A stretch of DNA of 36,290 nt from Tolumonas osonensis (GTDB lineage: Bacteria > Pseudomonadota > Gammaproteobacteria > Enterobacterales > Aeromonadaceae). This document shows positions 17,903-27,441 of the stretch, piece by piece. A model generated the notes under the pieces. The model saw nothing but the letters and a program-made list of their open reading frames with translations. It did not search any database and was not told where the DNA came from. The position numbers and the translations under genes are program-made. The stretch lies in contig NZ_JACHGR010000012.1 of the NCBI RefSeq assembly GCF_014202415.1, positions 1 through 36,290 of the forward strand. Reading direction: 5' to 3'. The stretch's first letter is position 1. The number at the start of each line of letters is the position of its first letter.

Positions 17903-19555
17903 ATGCCGTTGTCACGTTTTGTCTTGTCTGGTCTGCTGATTGCACTGGTAGGATGTAACACTACCAGTGTTCCCGGGAAAAACACCCAGCCCAATATCAC
18001 TTCCGATTTATCAGCAAAACTGCAGCAGGAACTGCCGCCGCTGTTCACAGGAACGATTCAGCGACAGAATGAGCAGAGTGTTTTCACTCCTTGCGGCAGT
18101 AACCAGCAATGGCAGCTGGTGCTGGATGATAATTTCTGGCAACAGTGGCAACAACTGGGCTCTCCGCAAACCCTGCAGGCCAGCTTAAGTGGTCAGCTGG
18201 TTGCCGGTGAAGGCCGGGGGGCGCCCTTCCGCCTCGAAGCCGAACAGGTTTCCCGCATTACCACCGATCAGAGCCTGTGTCAGAGCAGCAGTACAAACTA
18301 TCTGCTGAAAGCCGGCAATAACCAGCCGTTCTGGTCCCTGGTGATTGATGGTCAGCAAGCCTCTCTCACGACACCGGATGGGGTAGACAGCTATCAGCTG
18401 GACGAAATCAATCATCCGGCAGACAAGCAGTTACAGCTGGTACTGGACAATCAGTCCGGTAAACAGGCCACGCTGGATCTGCGCGCCGGTTACTGTCAGG
18501 ACGGCAGCAGCCAGCAATGGCTTGGCTACTCGGTCACTTTGCAACTGGATGATGGCCAGACTCTCACTGGCTGTGGTGAGCAAGGACAATCGCTGATGCA
18601 ACAGCAACCAGCGCGGAACTGGCAGGGGCGTGATGATGCCCAGCAAGCCGGGGTCCGTCTGGTTCTGGACAGCAATTATCAGGCAAAAATGATCTATACC
18701 CGCGAAACGGGTCCGGAAGTCACTTATGAAGGTGTGTGGCAACCGCAAAAAGATCAGACCCTCCGGGTGATGTTTAATCAGCGGATGGGCTTACCGACTA
18801 ATGAAAGCATTCCTTTCCGCTGGAAAGACAATACACTGACCGCCGATTACCGTGAGCTGCAGGCAGGCAAAGCCTATTTTGATAAGCCCTTGGTACTGAC
18901 CACCAATGATGGCTCTAGCCGTGAACCGGCCACCGACAACGGCTCGACCGCAACAGCATCGGGAGCAGTCATTATTGCGCCACCAGCGGCACAGGAGGTC
19001 CCTGCCGGGGAGAGCAGTTTCGCACAGAATGAAACCGTCCTGAGCGGAACAGGCGCCACCGCGGTTCCGGTTCCCGTGCCGGCTGCTGCGGCAAGCTTTT
19101 CTGCCGGTATGCTGCAAGCCTCCACGCAACCCGACAACGCGATTGAACAGACCCTGCGCCAGTTCCTACAAAGCAATGGTGGTCAGGCCAGTGGCACGCA
19201 ATACCGCTATGTCAAAACCGACCTGAACGGCGACGGCTCCATTGATGCGCTGGTGGAGATGAACTGGTGCGATAAATCCGGTTGTGTCTGGCTGGTATTG
19301 CAGGGCAACAGCGGACAATACCAACAGGTAGCCAGACTGGAAGGTTTCTCCGGTTCCGTCATGGTGTCACCGACCGCCCATAATGGCTGGGCCGATCTGC
19401 TGGTGCCTTCCACCGATCAGGCCAATACCTATCTGTCACTGGAACATGATGGCAGCAGCTATCCAGCCCGTCCGGCCACCAGCAATCAGCAACCAGACCC
19501 AAGCACTTTACTGCAGCTGAAATTCGACGGTGATAACTGGCTGACCATGCCTTAA
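17903..19555 (+). CDS. Large lipoprotein with COG3650-like repeats and a C-terminal Ca-loop module
   Basis: A 550-residue protein with a short hydrophobic leader ending in the lipobox LVGC (Cys18), so it should be lipid-anchored. The next residues (NTTS) do not include Asp at +2, favouring the outer membrane. Segments [15 protein letters not shown] (about 53-75) and [21 protein letters not shown] with TGCGEQG resemble COG3650/NlpE-like envelope lipoproteins. A Pro/Ala/Thr-rich linker spans about 345-400. The C-terminal part has [16 protein letters not shown] from residue 440, a calcium-loop pattern with D440, N442, D444 and D448, as in FG-GAP/VCBS modules. I do not know its function. Stress sensing or adhesion are guesses. 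GGGGAGC precedes its ATG. Confidence 0.8.
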   Translation: MPLSRFVLSGLLIALVGCNTTSVPGKNTQPNITSDLSAKLQQELPPLFTGTIQRQNEQSVFTPCGSNQQWQLVLDDNFWQQWQQLGSPQTLQASLSGQLVAGEGRGAPFRLEAEQVSRITTDQSLCQSSSTNYLLKAGNNQPFWSLVIDGQQASLTTPDGVDSYQLDEINHPADKQLQLVLDNQSGKQATLDLRAGYCQDGSSQQWLGYSVTLQLDDGQTLTGCGEQGQSLMQQQPARNWQGRDDAQQAGVRLVLDSNYQAKMIYTRETGPEVTYEGVWQPQKDQTLRVMFNQRMGLPTNESIPFRWKDNTLTADYRELQAGKAYFDKPLVLTTNDGSSREPATDNGSTATASGAVIIAPPAAQEVPAGESSFAQNETVLSGTGATAVPVPVPAAAASFSAGMLQASTQPDNAIEQTLRQFLQSNGGQASGTQYRYVKTDLNGDGSIDALVEMNWCDKSGCVWLVLQGNSGQYQQVARLEGFSGSVMVSPTAHNGWADLLVPSTDQANTYLSLEHDGSSYPARPATSNQQPDPSTLLQLKFDGDNWLTMP

Positions 19556-19656
19556 TCCCTCATGATGGGATGGCCTGCACAGCCGTCCCTTTGCTGGAAA
19601 TTCCGCCAGCGTTCGTTATAATCCACGCCCTTTTGACTGACAGAGAATTTATCACC

Positions 19657-19938
19657 ATGGCTCGTACTGCTTGCGCGTTGCATATTCTGGTTAAAACCGA
19701 AGCTCAGGCGCTGGAGATTCTGAAACAACTGGAAGCCGGTGCCAATTTCCAGCAGCTCGCCAAAAAATACTCTACCTGTCCGTCAAAAAAGCGCGGCGGT
19801 GATCTGGGAGAATTCAAAAAAGGCGATATGGTGGCTCCATTCGATAAGGCCGTATTTTCCTGTGAACTGTTACAGCCTGTCGGGCCGGTCAGAACCCGGT
19901 TTGGTTATCACATTATTAAAGTGCTGTATCGTTCATAA
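19657..19938 (+). CDS. ppiC: Peptidyl-prolyl cis-trans isomerase C (parvulin)
   Basis: 93 residues, the length of E. coli PpiC, which it closely resembles: [18 protein letters not shown] at the start, [21 protein letters not shown] in the middle, and [12 protein letters not shown] at the end. It is a single parvulin domain acting in the cytoplasm to speed proline isomerisation. The frame runs 29 codons further upstream, but the family start is this Met and ACAGAGA lies before it. It is closed by a terminator that also serves nhaB. Confidence 0.96.
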   Translation: MARTACALHILVKTEAQALEILKQLEAGANFQQLAKKYSTCPSKKRGGDLGEFKKGDMVAPFDKAVFSCELLQPVGPVRTRFGYHIIKVLYRS

Positions 19939-19940
19939 CA

Positions 19941-19967
19941 AAAACGGAGGCTGCAAGCCTCCGTTTT
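19941..19967. terminator. Bidirectional terminator between ppiC and nhaB
   Basis: Twelve-base-pair perfect stem AAAACGGAGGCT (19941-19952) with its complement (19956-19967) and a GCA loop. T-runs are present on both strands. Confidence 0.85.
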
Positions 19968-19988
19968 AATATCTCTGCTTAGCGCGTA

Positions 19989-21560
19989 TTAGTGCGCGCT
20001 TTCCAGTGCCTCTACCGAGAGGCTGTTATGATGCAGCCAGCCCATGTCATAGAACCATTGCGTCATATCTGGCAGCAGGTACATGACACAAACCAGACCC
20101 ACAATTGTCATGACGATGGTATAGGGCAGTGCCATCCACATCATCCGGATATAAGAAAGGCGAACCAGCGGTGCCAGGGTGGATGTCAGCAGGAACAGGA
20201 ATGCAGCCTGCCCATTTGGTGTCGCCACGGATGGCAGGTTGGTGCCGGTATTGATAGCCACGGCAAGCAGATCAAAATGATCCCGGGATATTGCCTGATT
20301 AAGCAATGCAGTCTTTACTTCGTTGATATACACAGTACCGACGAAGACGTTATCACTGACCATGGATAACAAGCCATTCGCAATATAGAACAGTGTTAAC
20401 TGCATCTCCTGAGGCGCATCCAGCACCATGCTGATTAATGGTCTGAATAATTGCTGATCAATGATGACTGCCACCACAACAAAAAAGACCGACAATAACG
20501 CGGTAAACGGCAGTGACTCGGTAAATGCACGACCAATCGCATGTTCATCGGTCACGCCGGTGAACACGGTTGCCAGAATAATCACCGTTAAACCAATCAG
20601 ACCTACGGCAGCCAGATGGAATGCCAGTCCAATGATTAACCAGACACAGATAATGGCCTGACAAATCAGTTTGAGCCGTTCCTGCATGGTTCGATGCTGG
20701 TCTTCATGCGTCGCGGTTTCTTTCAGGATCTTGTAAACCGACGCAGGAATGGTGGCGCCATAGCCAAACCATTTCATCTTTTCAACCAGGATACATACCG
20801 CCAGGCCGGATAATAATACCGGCAAAGACACCGGGGACATCCGAATGAAAAACTGCCCGAAGTTCCAGCCTGCCGTTTCGCCGATGATCAGGTTCTGCGG
20901 TTCACCCACCAGGGTACAAACGCCACCCAGCGCGGTACCCACCGCTGCATGCATCAGCAAACTGCGCAGAAAGGCCCGGAACTGTTCCAGATCGGCGTAG
21001 TGCTGCTTATGAATACCCTCATCATTGTTAATGTTGTATTCCGGATGTGTTGACACAAATTTGTGATAAACGGAATAAAAACCAACAGAAATACTGATAA
21101 CAACCGCTACCACGGTCAGGGCGTCCAGGAATGCAGACAGGAACGCGGCCATGATCGAAAAGGCCAGCGATAAAACCAGTTTTGAACGGACCGAGATCAG
21201 CAGGCGGGTAAACACAAACAGTAGCAGCTGACGAACAAAGTAAATGCCTGCCACCATAAACATCAACAGCAGTAATACTTCCAGGTTGGCACTCAGTTCA
21301 TGCTTCACCTGATTTGCTGACGTCAGGCCGGTCGCTACCGCTTCCAGCGCCAGCAACCCGCCAGGCAGCAACGGATAGCACTTTAGCGCCATGCTGAGGG
21401 TAAAAATAAACTCCGCCACCAGCACCCAGCCGGCGAAAAACGGATTGGCAGCAACCAGAAACGGGTTAATAACCAGGAAAAGCAGAATAGTGATTTTGTA
21501 CCATTTGGGTGTACTGCCAAGAAAGTTGCGAGCGAGTGCTCTGGTAACGCTTGTTTGCAT
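19989..21560 (-). CDS. nhaB: Na+/H+ antiporter NhaB
   Basis: A 523-residue inner membrane antiporter with about twelve hydrophobic segments, which expels Na+ in exchange for protons. The start [22 protein letters not shown] parallels E. coli NhaB (MEISWGRALWRNFLG). Diagnostic stretches include ALDAVATG-like [32 protein letters not shown] and [22 protein letters not shown]. The frame extends six codons to an upstream Met, but the inner ATG has GGAG six bases before it. The gene is divergent from an amino acid binding-protein gene, and the 200-base gap between them is rich in inverted repeats. Confidence 0.95.
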   Translation of the reverse strand: MQTSVTRALARNFLGSTPKWYKITILLFLVINPFLVAANPFFAGWVLVAEFIFTLSMALKCYPLLPGGLLALEAVATGLTSANQVKHELSANLEVLLLLMFMVAGIYFVRQLLLFVFTRLLISVRSKLVLSLAFSIMAAFLSAFLDALTVVAVVISISVGFYSVYHKFVSTHPEYNINNDEGIHKQHYADLEQFRAFLRSLLMHAAVGTALGGVCTLVGEPQNLIIGETAGWNFGQFFIRMSPVSLPVLLSGLAVCILVEKMKWFGYGATIPASVYKILKETATHEDQHRTMQERLKLICQAIICVWLIIGLAFHLAAVGLIGLTVIILATVFTGVTDEHAIGRAFTESLPFTALLSVFFVVVAVIIDQQLFRPLISMVLDAPQEMQLTLFYIANGLLSMVSDNVFVGTVYINEVKTALLNQAISRDHFDLLAVAINTGTNLPSVATPNGQAAFLFLLTSTLAPLVRLSYIRMMWMALPYTIVMTIVGLVCVMYLLPDMTQWFYDMGWLHHNSLSVEALESAH

Positions 21561-21598
21561 GGGGTTCTCCGCGAACAATAATGATAAAAAAGCTCCAG

Positions 21599-21645
21599 CC
21601 GGTGCAGCATGGCTTTGCTGCCCGGTTATGTCGGCCTGCGGACAT
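21599..21645 (-). other. Structured leader of nhaB
   Basis: On the minus strand, two hairpins precede nhaB: arms at 21641-21645/21628-21632, and a 10-base-pair stem with one bulge at 21616-21625/21599-21609. A six-T run follows at 21591-21586, seven bases after the second stem. It could be an attenuator-like leader, but the stem-to-T spacing is not canonical. Confidence 0.35.
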
Positions 21646-21656
21646 CTAAAAAATGC

Positions 21657-21709
21657 ATAGCAATCGCCATACCAGATAAGCTTTTGTTTATCTCGGTAAT
21701 CATTGCTAT
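21657..21709. repeat. Long imperfect hairpin in the nhaB/binding-protein divergent region
   Basis: Arms pair in three blocks: 21657-21664 with 21702-21709 (8 bp), TACC 21670-21673 with GGTA 21695-21698, and AGATAA 21674-21679 with TTATCT 21688-21693. That makes 18 pairs, an asymmetric internal loop and an 8-base terminal loop. It ends about 50 bases before the binding-protein start. Confidence 0.5.
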
Positions 21710-21760
21710 TGCCTTCTTTAAATGCTTTGCTGATTATGTATTTTTAATCTCTTAGAGGGA

Positions 21761-22600
21761 ATGATGATGCAACATAAATCACTGCAATTTTTAATGCTAT
21801 TTGCCGGAACTGTGGCATTAAGTCACACTGCAGTTGCAGGTGAAACCCTGGATAGAATCAAAGAACGCGGTGAACTGATCGGCGTGATGGATCAGGCCTA
21901 TCCCCCTTATTCATTCCTGAATGACAAGAATGAAATGGACGGCATGGATGTTGAACTGACGAAAGAATTTGCCCGCCGTCTGGGTGTCAAAGTCAGAATT
22001 GAAACCCCGGCATGGGAAGTAACAACCGCAGGTAACTGGCGTGGCCGCTGGGATATCTGTATCTGTTCCATGACCGCGAATGAACAGCGTGCCCGTTCAT
22101 TGGATTTCGTTAGCCACTACTACAGCTCACCTGCTGTCCTGGTAACCTCTACCAATGGCACTCCGCTGACTAAAGTTGCCGATATGGAAGGCAAAAAAAT
22201 CGCAGCGCAGCAAGGTGGTTCTTACGAACAATATCTGATGAAAAACATGAAGGTGGACGCCTACGGTGCTGGTCCGGTTACCTATCCGTTTAAAGCGGTT
22301 CAGGTAATGCCGTATGGCAGCGAAGATCTGGAATATCAGGATCTGGCACTGGGTGCCGGTAAACGTATTGATGGTCTGGTTTCCAACTTGGTTACCGCCA
22401 CAGAACGTATGCAGAAAATGCCGGGCAAATTCAAAATTGTCGGCGAGCCGCTGTATGAAGATCCAAACTGGGTGGCGATCGACAAGAATGGCGATCAAGA
22501 GTGGCGCGATACTGTCGTGAAAATTTTCGACGAAATGCGTAAAGACGGTACGCTGAAAAAAATCACGGTGAAATGGATCGGTACCGACATCTCCCGTTAA
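21761..22600 (+). CDS. Polar amino acid ABC transporter substrate-binding protein
   Basis: A 279-residue periplasmic receptor of the family 3 solute-binding type (SBP_bac_3). A signal peptide occupies residues 1-26, ending SHTAVA-G. The mature protein begins ETLDRIKERGELIGVMDQAYPPYSF, the typical family opening. RWDICICSMTANEQRARSLDFVSHYY and GKKIAAQQGGSYEQYL are the usual ligand-site stretches. Ligand class is amino acids, but the exact one is unknown. Three ATG codons in a row (21761, 21764, 21767) follow GAGGGA. The third has the best spacing. A terminator separates it from the permease gene, which suits the usual excess of receptor over permease. Confidence 0.9.
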   Translation: MMMQHKSLQFLMLFAGTVALSHTAVAGETLDRIKERGELIGVMDQAYPPYSFLNDKNEMDGMDVELTKEFARRLGVKVRIETPAWEVTTAGNWRGRWDICICSMTANEQRARSLDFVSHYYSSPAVLVTSTNGTPLTKVADMEGKKIAAQQGGSYEQYLMKNMKVDAYGAGPVTYPFKAVQVMPYGSEDLEYQDLALGAGKRIDGLVSNLVTATERMQKMPGKFKIVGEPLYEDPNWVAIDKNGDQEWRDTVVKIFDEMRKDGTLKKITVKWIGTDISR

Positions 22601-22623
22601 TTGTGTCTCCCAGTCAGACAACG

Positions 22624-22651
22624 AAACAAGGGCGGCTTTTCGCCCTTGTTT
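22624..22651 (+). terminator. Terminator between binding-protein and permease genes
   Basis: Stem of 10-11 base pairs, AACAAGGGCG (22625-22634) with CGCCCTTGTT (22641-22650), loop GCTTTT, short T-run. It would limit read-through into the permease gene. Confidence 0.7.
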
Positions 22652-22732
22652 ATGCTTAGTTGACTGCATTTTGTGACGTATTCCGCTAAACTAGCACCTT
22701 TCCGTATCGATTCCACCTGAAAGGATTGCTCA

Positions 22733-23521
22733 TTGAACCGCAACACCATCATGACCAGAAAATTTAAGTGGCAGGTTTCTTTGGTCTGGCTGGCGCTGAT
22801 GATCGGCTTTATCTGGTTTATTGCCAAATTCGATCTCGATATGGCCTATGTATGGGAAAAGCTGCCTTTCCTGGCGGGTCTGCATCTTTCACCTGATGGT
22901 TTTATTCAGGGTGTCCCGCTGACCATTTATGTCTGCGTGATAGCGATGCTGGCTTCCGTTATTCTGGGCTTGTTGGCGGCGCTGGGGCGTCTGAGCCTGA
23001 ACCCTCTCGCCTACGGAATATCCACTTTCTATACCTCGTTCTTCCGCGGCACGCCGTTGCTGCTGCAGGTATTGCTGATCTATCAGGGGCTACCGCAAAT
23101 TGGTCCGATTCCGACAGCAATTCCATCCGGCATTATTGCGCTGGCACTTTGTTATGGTGCTTACCTGAGCGAAATTTTCCGTTCCGCTATCGTGGCGATT
23201 CCGCGTGGACAATGGGAAGCCGCAATGGCGCTGGGGCTGAAAAAACATCAAACTTTCCTGAAAGTGATCCTGCCACAATCCATGAAAGTGGCGATCCCGC
23301 CGAGCATGGCGATGTTCATCGCAATGCTGAAAGACTCGTCGCTGGTTTCCGTGATGGGCTTATGGGAAATCATGTTCCTGGCTCAGAGTTATGGCCGTTC
23401 CGCATACCGTTATATGGAAATGCTGATCACCGCGGCCGTGATTTACTGGATCCTCTCTTTCCTGCTGGAGTTGATTCAGGCCCGGCTGGAAAAAGTCTTC
23501 CATGGTGGTAAAACCCGTTAG
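22733..23521 (+). CDS. Polar amino acid ABC transporter permease
   Basis: 262 residues from TTG at 22733, or 256 from the ATG at 22751. The TTG is favoured because AAAGGA lies about eight bases before it. Five or so membrane helices follow. Family motifs are YTSFFRGTPLLLQVLLIYQGLP and the EAA-type coupling loop GQWEAAMALGLKKHQTFLKVILPQS (residues about 160-185), as in the HisM/GlnP family. It most likely works with the upstream binding protein. Only one permease is present, so it would act as a homodimer. No ATPase gene is nearby. A shared ATPase elsewhere in the genome is needed. Confidence 0.9.
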   Translation: MNRNTIMTRKFKWQVSLVWLALMIGFIWFIAKFDLDMAYVWEKLPFLAGLHLSPDGFIQGVPLTIYVCVIAMLASVILGLLAALGRLSLNPLAYGISTFYTSFFRGTPLLLQVLLIYQGLPQIGPIPTAIPSGIIALALCYGAYLSEIFRSAIVAIPRGQWEAAMALGLKKHQTFLKVILPQSMKVAIPPSMAMFIAMLKDSSLVSVMGLWEIMFLAQSYGRSAYRYMEMLITAAVIYWILSFLLELIQARLEKVFHGGKTR

Positions 23522-23545
23522 TTTACTTTTTATCCCCGAGGTGCG

Positions 23546-24997
23546 TTGTTGACGAAATATCAGGTTTCAGCGAAAGAAAAACGCATCCTCCCCTGGCTCG
23601 CCGCCGTCGGGTTCTTTATGCAGGCACTCGACGGCACGATTCTTAATACCGCCCTGCCCGCTATCGCGGCCGATTTTCACGAAAGCCCCCTGCAGATGCA
23701 GGCAGCCATCATCAGCTATATGCTGACTGTCGCCATGCTGATCCCCGCCTCCGGCTGGCTGGCTGACCGTTTCGGTACCCGCAATGTCTTCCTGTTTTCT
23801 ATTTTTCTGTTTACCACTGGCTCATTTTTCTGTGCAGAATCAACCTCGCTTTCACAGATGGTGGTTGCCCGTATTATTCAGGGCGTTGGCGGTGCATTGC
23901 TGGTACCGGTAGGCCGGCTCACGATATTACGCGTATTTCCCAAGGAAGAATTCCTGAGCGCCATGTCGATGGTGGTCATTCCCGGTCTGATTGGTCCGTT
24001 GATCGGCCCGTTACTGGGCGGCTTGCTGGTGGAACATGCGACCTGGCAATGGATCTTCTTAATCAACCTGCCGATCGGCCTGATAGGCTGTGTACTGGCT
24101 TTTTTCTTCATGCCGAATATCCGGGAGAAGACCACCTCCTTTGACTGGAAGGGATACTTGTTCTTTAGCTGTGGCGTCGTGTTGCTGTCGCTGGCCATTC
24201 AGCGACTGGGCGAACCGGATGCCAGTCTCACCGCATTCCTGTTACTGGCCATACCGGGTGCTCTGGGGCTATACACCTATTTCTGGCACAGCCAGCGCTA
24301 TCCACATGCGTTGTTCAGCCGGGCCTTGTTCAGAATCACCAGCTTCCGTATTGGAATTCTGGGCAACCTGATAGCCCGGCTGGGCAGTGGTTCGATCCCT
24401 TTTCTCACACCGCTGTTTTTGCAGGTAGCGCTTGGTTTCAACCCGACACATGCCGGCCTCACGATGGTCCCGATTGCCCTGGGCGCAATGAGTACTAAAT
24501 TACTGGCGAACTGGGTGGTCAGGCGACTGGGTTTCCGGCCGGTATTAATGCTGAATACCCTGCTGCTCGGTGCCCTGATTGCCGGTTTTTCTTCCGTGAG
24601 CAACGAGACGCCCTATGCGTTATTACTGCTCTATCTCGCTTTGCTCGGTGTGTTCAATTCCATGCAGTTTACCGCGATGAATACCCTGACCTTAAGTGAA
24701 CTGGAGCGGGAAGAGGCCAGCAGCGGCAACAGTTTGTTGTCCGTGGTAATGCAACTTTCCATGAGTCTGGGTGTCGCCGTATCCGCCACGTTATTTGCCT
24801 TGTTCTACGGTAGTGGTGCGGCACTGAAAGGTTTACAGGCTAATGGCTGTCAGCAGGCCGAGATCCTCTCCGCATTTCATGATACCTATATCACGGTTGG
24901 TTGCCTCAGCATGCTGGCAACGCTGATTTTCCGCCGATTACCCCAAAAAAATCATTCGCTTTCTTCTGCGGAAGAAGAGCCTGTCATCAGGAGATAA
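23546..24997 (+). CDS. mdtD: MFS exporter of the DHA2 (EmrB/QacA) family, MdtD-like
   Basis: A 483-residue inner membrane protein with about 14 hydrophobic segments. GFFMQALDGTILNTALPAIA, SYMLTVAMLIPASGWLADRFGTRN (motif A), the GVGGALLVPVGRL motif and GLIGPLIGPLLGGLLVE (motif C of drug/H+ antiporters) resemble E. coli MdtD closely, including SSGNSLLSVVMQLSMSLGV near the C-terminus. It probably exports small molecules in exchange for protons. Substrate unknown. The start is TTG at 23546 or 23549 after CGAGGTG. Its stop lies 2 bases before the acuI-like gene, so the two are co-transcribed. Confidence 0.88.
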   Translation: MLTKYQVSAKEKRILPWLAAVGFFMQALDGTILNTALPAIAADFHESPLQMQAAIISYMLTVAMLIPASGWLADRFGTRNVFLFSIFLFTTGSFFCAESTSLSQMVVARIIQGVGGALLVPVGRLTILRVFPKEEFLSAMSMVVIPGLIGPLIGPLLGGLLVEHATWQWIFLINLPIGLIGCVLAFFFMPNIREKTTSFDWKGYLFFSCGVVLLSLAIQRLGEPDASLTAFLLLAIPGALGLYTYFWHSQRYPHALFSRALFRITSFRIGILGNLIARLGSGSIPFLTPLFLQVALGFNPTHAGLTMVPIALGAMSTKLLANWVVRRLGFRPVLMLNTLLLGALIAGFSSVSNETPYALLLLYLALLGVFNSMQFTAMNTLTLSELEREEASSGNSLLSVVMQLSMSLGVAVSATLFALFYGSGAALKGLQANGCQQAEILSAFHDTYITVGCLSMLATLIFRRLPQKNHSLSSAEEEPVIRR

Positions 24998-24999
24998 CC

Positions 25000-25980
25000 A
25001 TGTTTAAAGCCTTACTGTTAGAACAACAAGATAAGCAAACTATCGCTACAATTACCCAGCTGGATGAAAGTCAGTTACCCGCCGAGAATGTGACCGTCGC
25101 AGTAAAATACTCCTCGCTGAATTACAAGGATGGTCTGGCGATTACCGGCAAAGGCAAGATCGTGCGCCAGTGGCCGATGGTACCGGGTATTGATTTTGTC
25201 GGTACCGTGCTCGATTCGACAGACCAGCGGTATAAAGCCGGTGATGAAGTCGTACTGACCGGCTGGGGTGTCGGCGAAGGTCATTGGGGCGGTATGGCAG
25301 AAAAAGCCCGCGTGAAGGCTGACTGGCTGGTGCCGCTGGCTGCAGGTCTCACTCCGCTGCAAAGCATGCAGATCGGTACTGCCGGTCTCACAGCGATGCT
25401 GTGTGTCATGGCTCTGGAAGAAGCTGGTTTAACCCCTGAACAGGGTGAAATTCTGGTGACCGGTGCCAGTGGTGGTGTCGGTAGTGTCGCCGTCGCCCTG
25501 CTGGCGGCGCTCGGTTTTAGCGTGGTAGCTGCAACGGGCCGTGAAGCCAACCATGACCTGTTGCTCAAGCTGGGTGCCAGCCGGATTATTTCCCGCGATG
25601 AACTGCTGACTCCGATCAGAGCGCTGGATAAACAAGTCTGGGCGGGTGCCGTCGATACCGTGGGCAGCGCCGTACTGGCCAAGATCCTGTCGCAGGTTAA
25701 TTACAACGGCGCAGTGGCTGCCTGTGGTCTGGCGGGTGGTTTCGATCTGCCGACGACTGTCATGCCTTTCATTCTGCGCAATGTGCGTCTGCAAGGCGTC
25801 GATTCGGTAATGTGTCCGTTTGCCCGTCGCCAGCAGGCATGGCAACGTCTGGCACAACTGCTGCCCACCAGCTTCTATGATCTGGCCTGCGAGGAGATCT
25901 CGCTGGAAGAAGCGCCGGCAGCCGCTGATAAAATCATGAACGGCAAAATTACCGGCCGTGTCGTTATCAAGGTCGCCTGA
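25000..25980 (+). CDS. acuI: Acrylyl-CoA reductase AcuI/YhdH-type quinone oxidoreductase
   Basis: A 326-residue zinc-free medium-chain dehydrogenase/reductase, the length of E. coli AcuI/YhdH (324). N-terminal substrate part: [33 protein letters not shown]. The NADPH-binding fold has [13 protein letters not shown] at residues 153-165. [27 protein letters not shown]-like sequence is characteristic of this subgroup. It is expected to reduce acrylyl-CoA to propionyl-CoA, detoxifying a reactive intermediate. AGGAGA precedes the ATG, which lies 2 bases after the MFS stop. The functional link with the exporter is only an inference from coupling. Confidence 0.9.
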   Translation: [326 protein letters not shown]

Positions 25981-25995
25981 TACCGCTTGTTTTTC

Positions 25996-26022
25996 CGGAG
26001 TGCGGCCTTCTGCGGCACTCCG
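25996..26022 (+). other. Stem-loop after acuI
   Basis: Perfect 8-base-pair stem CGGAGTGC with GCACTCCG and an 11-base loop, 15 bases after the acuI stop. There is no T-run on the plus strand, so it may be a Rho-assisted end or an RNA-stability element. Confidence 0.45.
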
Positions 26023-26152
26023 CATCCTGACCAGACACACCAGAACACCAATTTCATCAGATATCCTTCACTGATGCCTTTACAGCGTCAAATCACAGCA
26101 GTTAGATTGAACACCATTTCCCATTATTTCATTGCGACAAGGACGATTTCTC

Positions 26153-27421
26153 ATGAAAGACGCAACACTGGCGCTGCACCATGGCTTCCAGAACGACCCG
26201 ACAACGAAGGCTGTCGCTGTGCCAGTTTATCAGACTGTGGCTTACGAATTTGATAATGCCCAGCATGGCGCGGATCTGTTCAATCTGGAAGTGCCGGGCA
26301 ACATCTACACCCGCATCATGAACCCGACCAATGACGTGCTGGAAAAACGTCTGGCGGCACTGGAAGGCGGTATTGCCGGATTAGTCGTTTCAGCCGGGAG
26401 TGCGGCGATCAACTACGCCATCCAGACGCTGACCCGTGCCGGCGACAATATCGTTTCAACGCCGCAACTGTATGGCGGCACCTACACATTATTCGCGCAC
26501 ATGTTCCCAAGCTTTGGTGTCGAAGTGCGTTTTGCCCGCGACGACTCCCCGGAAGCGATTGCTGAGCTGATTGATGACAAAACCAAAGCGGTCTATTGCG
26601 AAAGTATCGGCAACCCGGCAGGTAACATCGTTGATCTGGAAGGACTGGCGAAGGTCGCGCATGCCAAAGGTGTACCGCTGGTGGTCGATAACACCGTGGC
26701 TTCACCGGTACTGTGCAAACCAATCCAGTTTGGCGCGGATATCGTCGTCCACTCCATTACCAAGTATGTCGGTGGTCACGGTAACTCGCTGGGCGGTGTG
26801 ATTGTCGATTCCGGTAAATTCCCGTGGGCGGAACACAAAGATCGTTTCCCGCAATTCAGCAATCCGGAAGCCTCTTACCACGGCGTCATCTACACCGAAG
26901 CATTTGGTCCGGCCGCCTTTATTGCCCGAGCCCGTACCGTGCCACTGCGTAACACCGGCTCGGCGCTGTCGCCAATGAACGCCTTCCTGCTGCTGCAGGG
27001 GCTGGAAACGTTGTCGCTGCGTATGGAACGTCATGTGGAAAACGCCCAGAAAGTCGCTGAATTCCTGCAGAATCACGCCAAAGTCGCCTGGGTCAGCTAT
27101 GCCGGTCTGCCAAATCATCCGCATCATGCGCTGGCACAGAAATACATGGATGGCACGCCGTCTGCGATCCTCTCTTTCGGTCTGAAAGATGGTTATGAAG
27201 CCGGTGTCCGTTTCTACGATGCGCTGAAAATCTTCAAACGTCTGGTCAACATCGGCGATGCCAAGTCACTGGCCTGTCATCCGGCATCGACCACTCACCG
27301 TCAGATGACAGTGGAAGAACAGGCGAAAGCCGGTGTGAAACCGGAAATGATTCGCCTGTCCGTCGGTATTGAAGCGATTGAAGACATTCTGGAAGATCTG
27401 GATCAGGCACTGCAAGCCTGA
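26153..27421 (+). CDS. metY: O-acetylhomoserine aminocarboxypropyltransferase (sulfhydrylase)
   Basis: A 422-residue PLP enzyme of the Cys/Met metabolism family that makes homocysteine from O-acetylhomoserine and sulfide, a direct sulfhydrylation route to methionine. The PLP lysine is K204 in HSITKYVGGHGNSLGG, and NIYTRIMNPTNDVLEKRLAALEGG, SAGSAAINYAI and YCESIGNPAGNIVDLE are typical. The Met at 26153 follows AAGGAC and matches the family start. A Met seven codons earlier has no ribosome site. It is a single gene ended by a strong terminator. No SAM riboswitch or clear MetJ box was seen in the 172-base leader. Confidence 0.93.
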   Translation: MKDATLALHHGFQNDPTTKAVAVPVYQTVAYEFDNAQHGADLFNLEVPGNIYTRIMNPTNDVLEKRLAALEGGIAGLVVSAGSAAINYAIQTLTRAGDNIVSTPQLYGGTYTLFAHMFPSFGVEVRFARDDSPEAIAELIDDKTKAVYCESIGNPAGNIVDLEGLAKVAHAKGVPLVVDNTVASPVLCKPIQFGADIVVHSITKYVGGHGNSLGGVIVDSGKFPWAEHKDRFPQFSNPEASYHGVIYTEAFGPAAFIARARTVPLRNTGSALSPMNAFLLLQGLETLSLRMERHVENAQKVAEFLQNHAKVAWVSYAGLPNHPHHALAQKYMDGTPSAILSFGLKDGYEAGVRFYDALKIFKRLVNIGDAKSLACHPASTTHRQMTVEEQAKAGVKPEMIRLSVGIEAIEDILEDLDQALQA

Positions 27422-27441
27422 TTCTGGTTGTACCAGACATA

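Noticed and set aside
25981-26152. SAM riboswitch or MetJ box in the metY leader
   Set aside because: The only clear structure is a simple stem-loop near acuI. No SAM-riboswitch core or tandem met boxes were visible.
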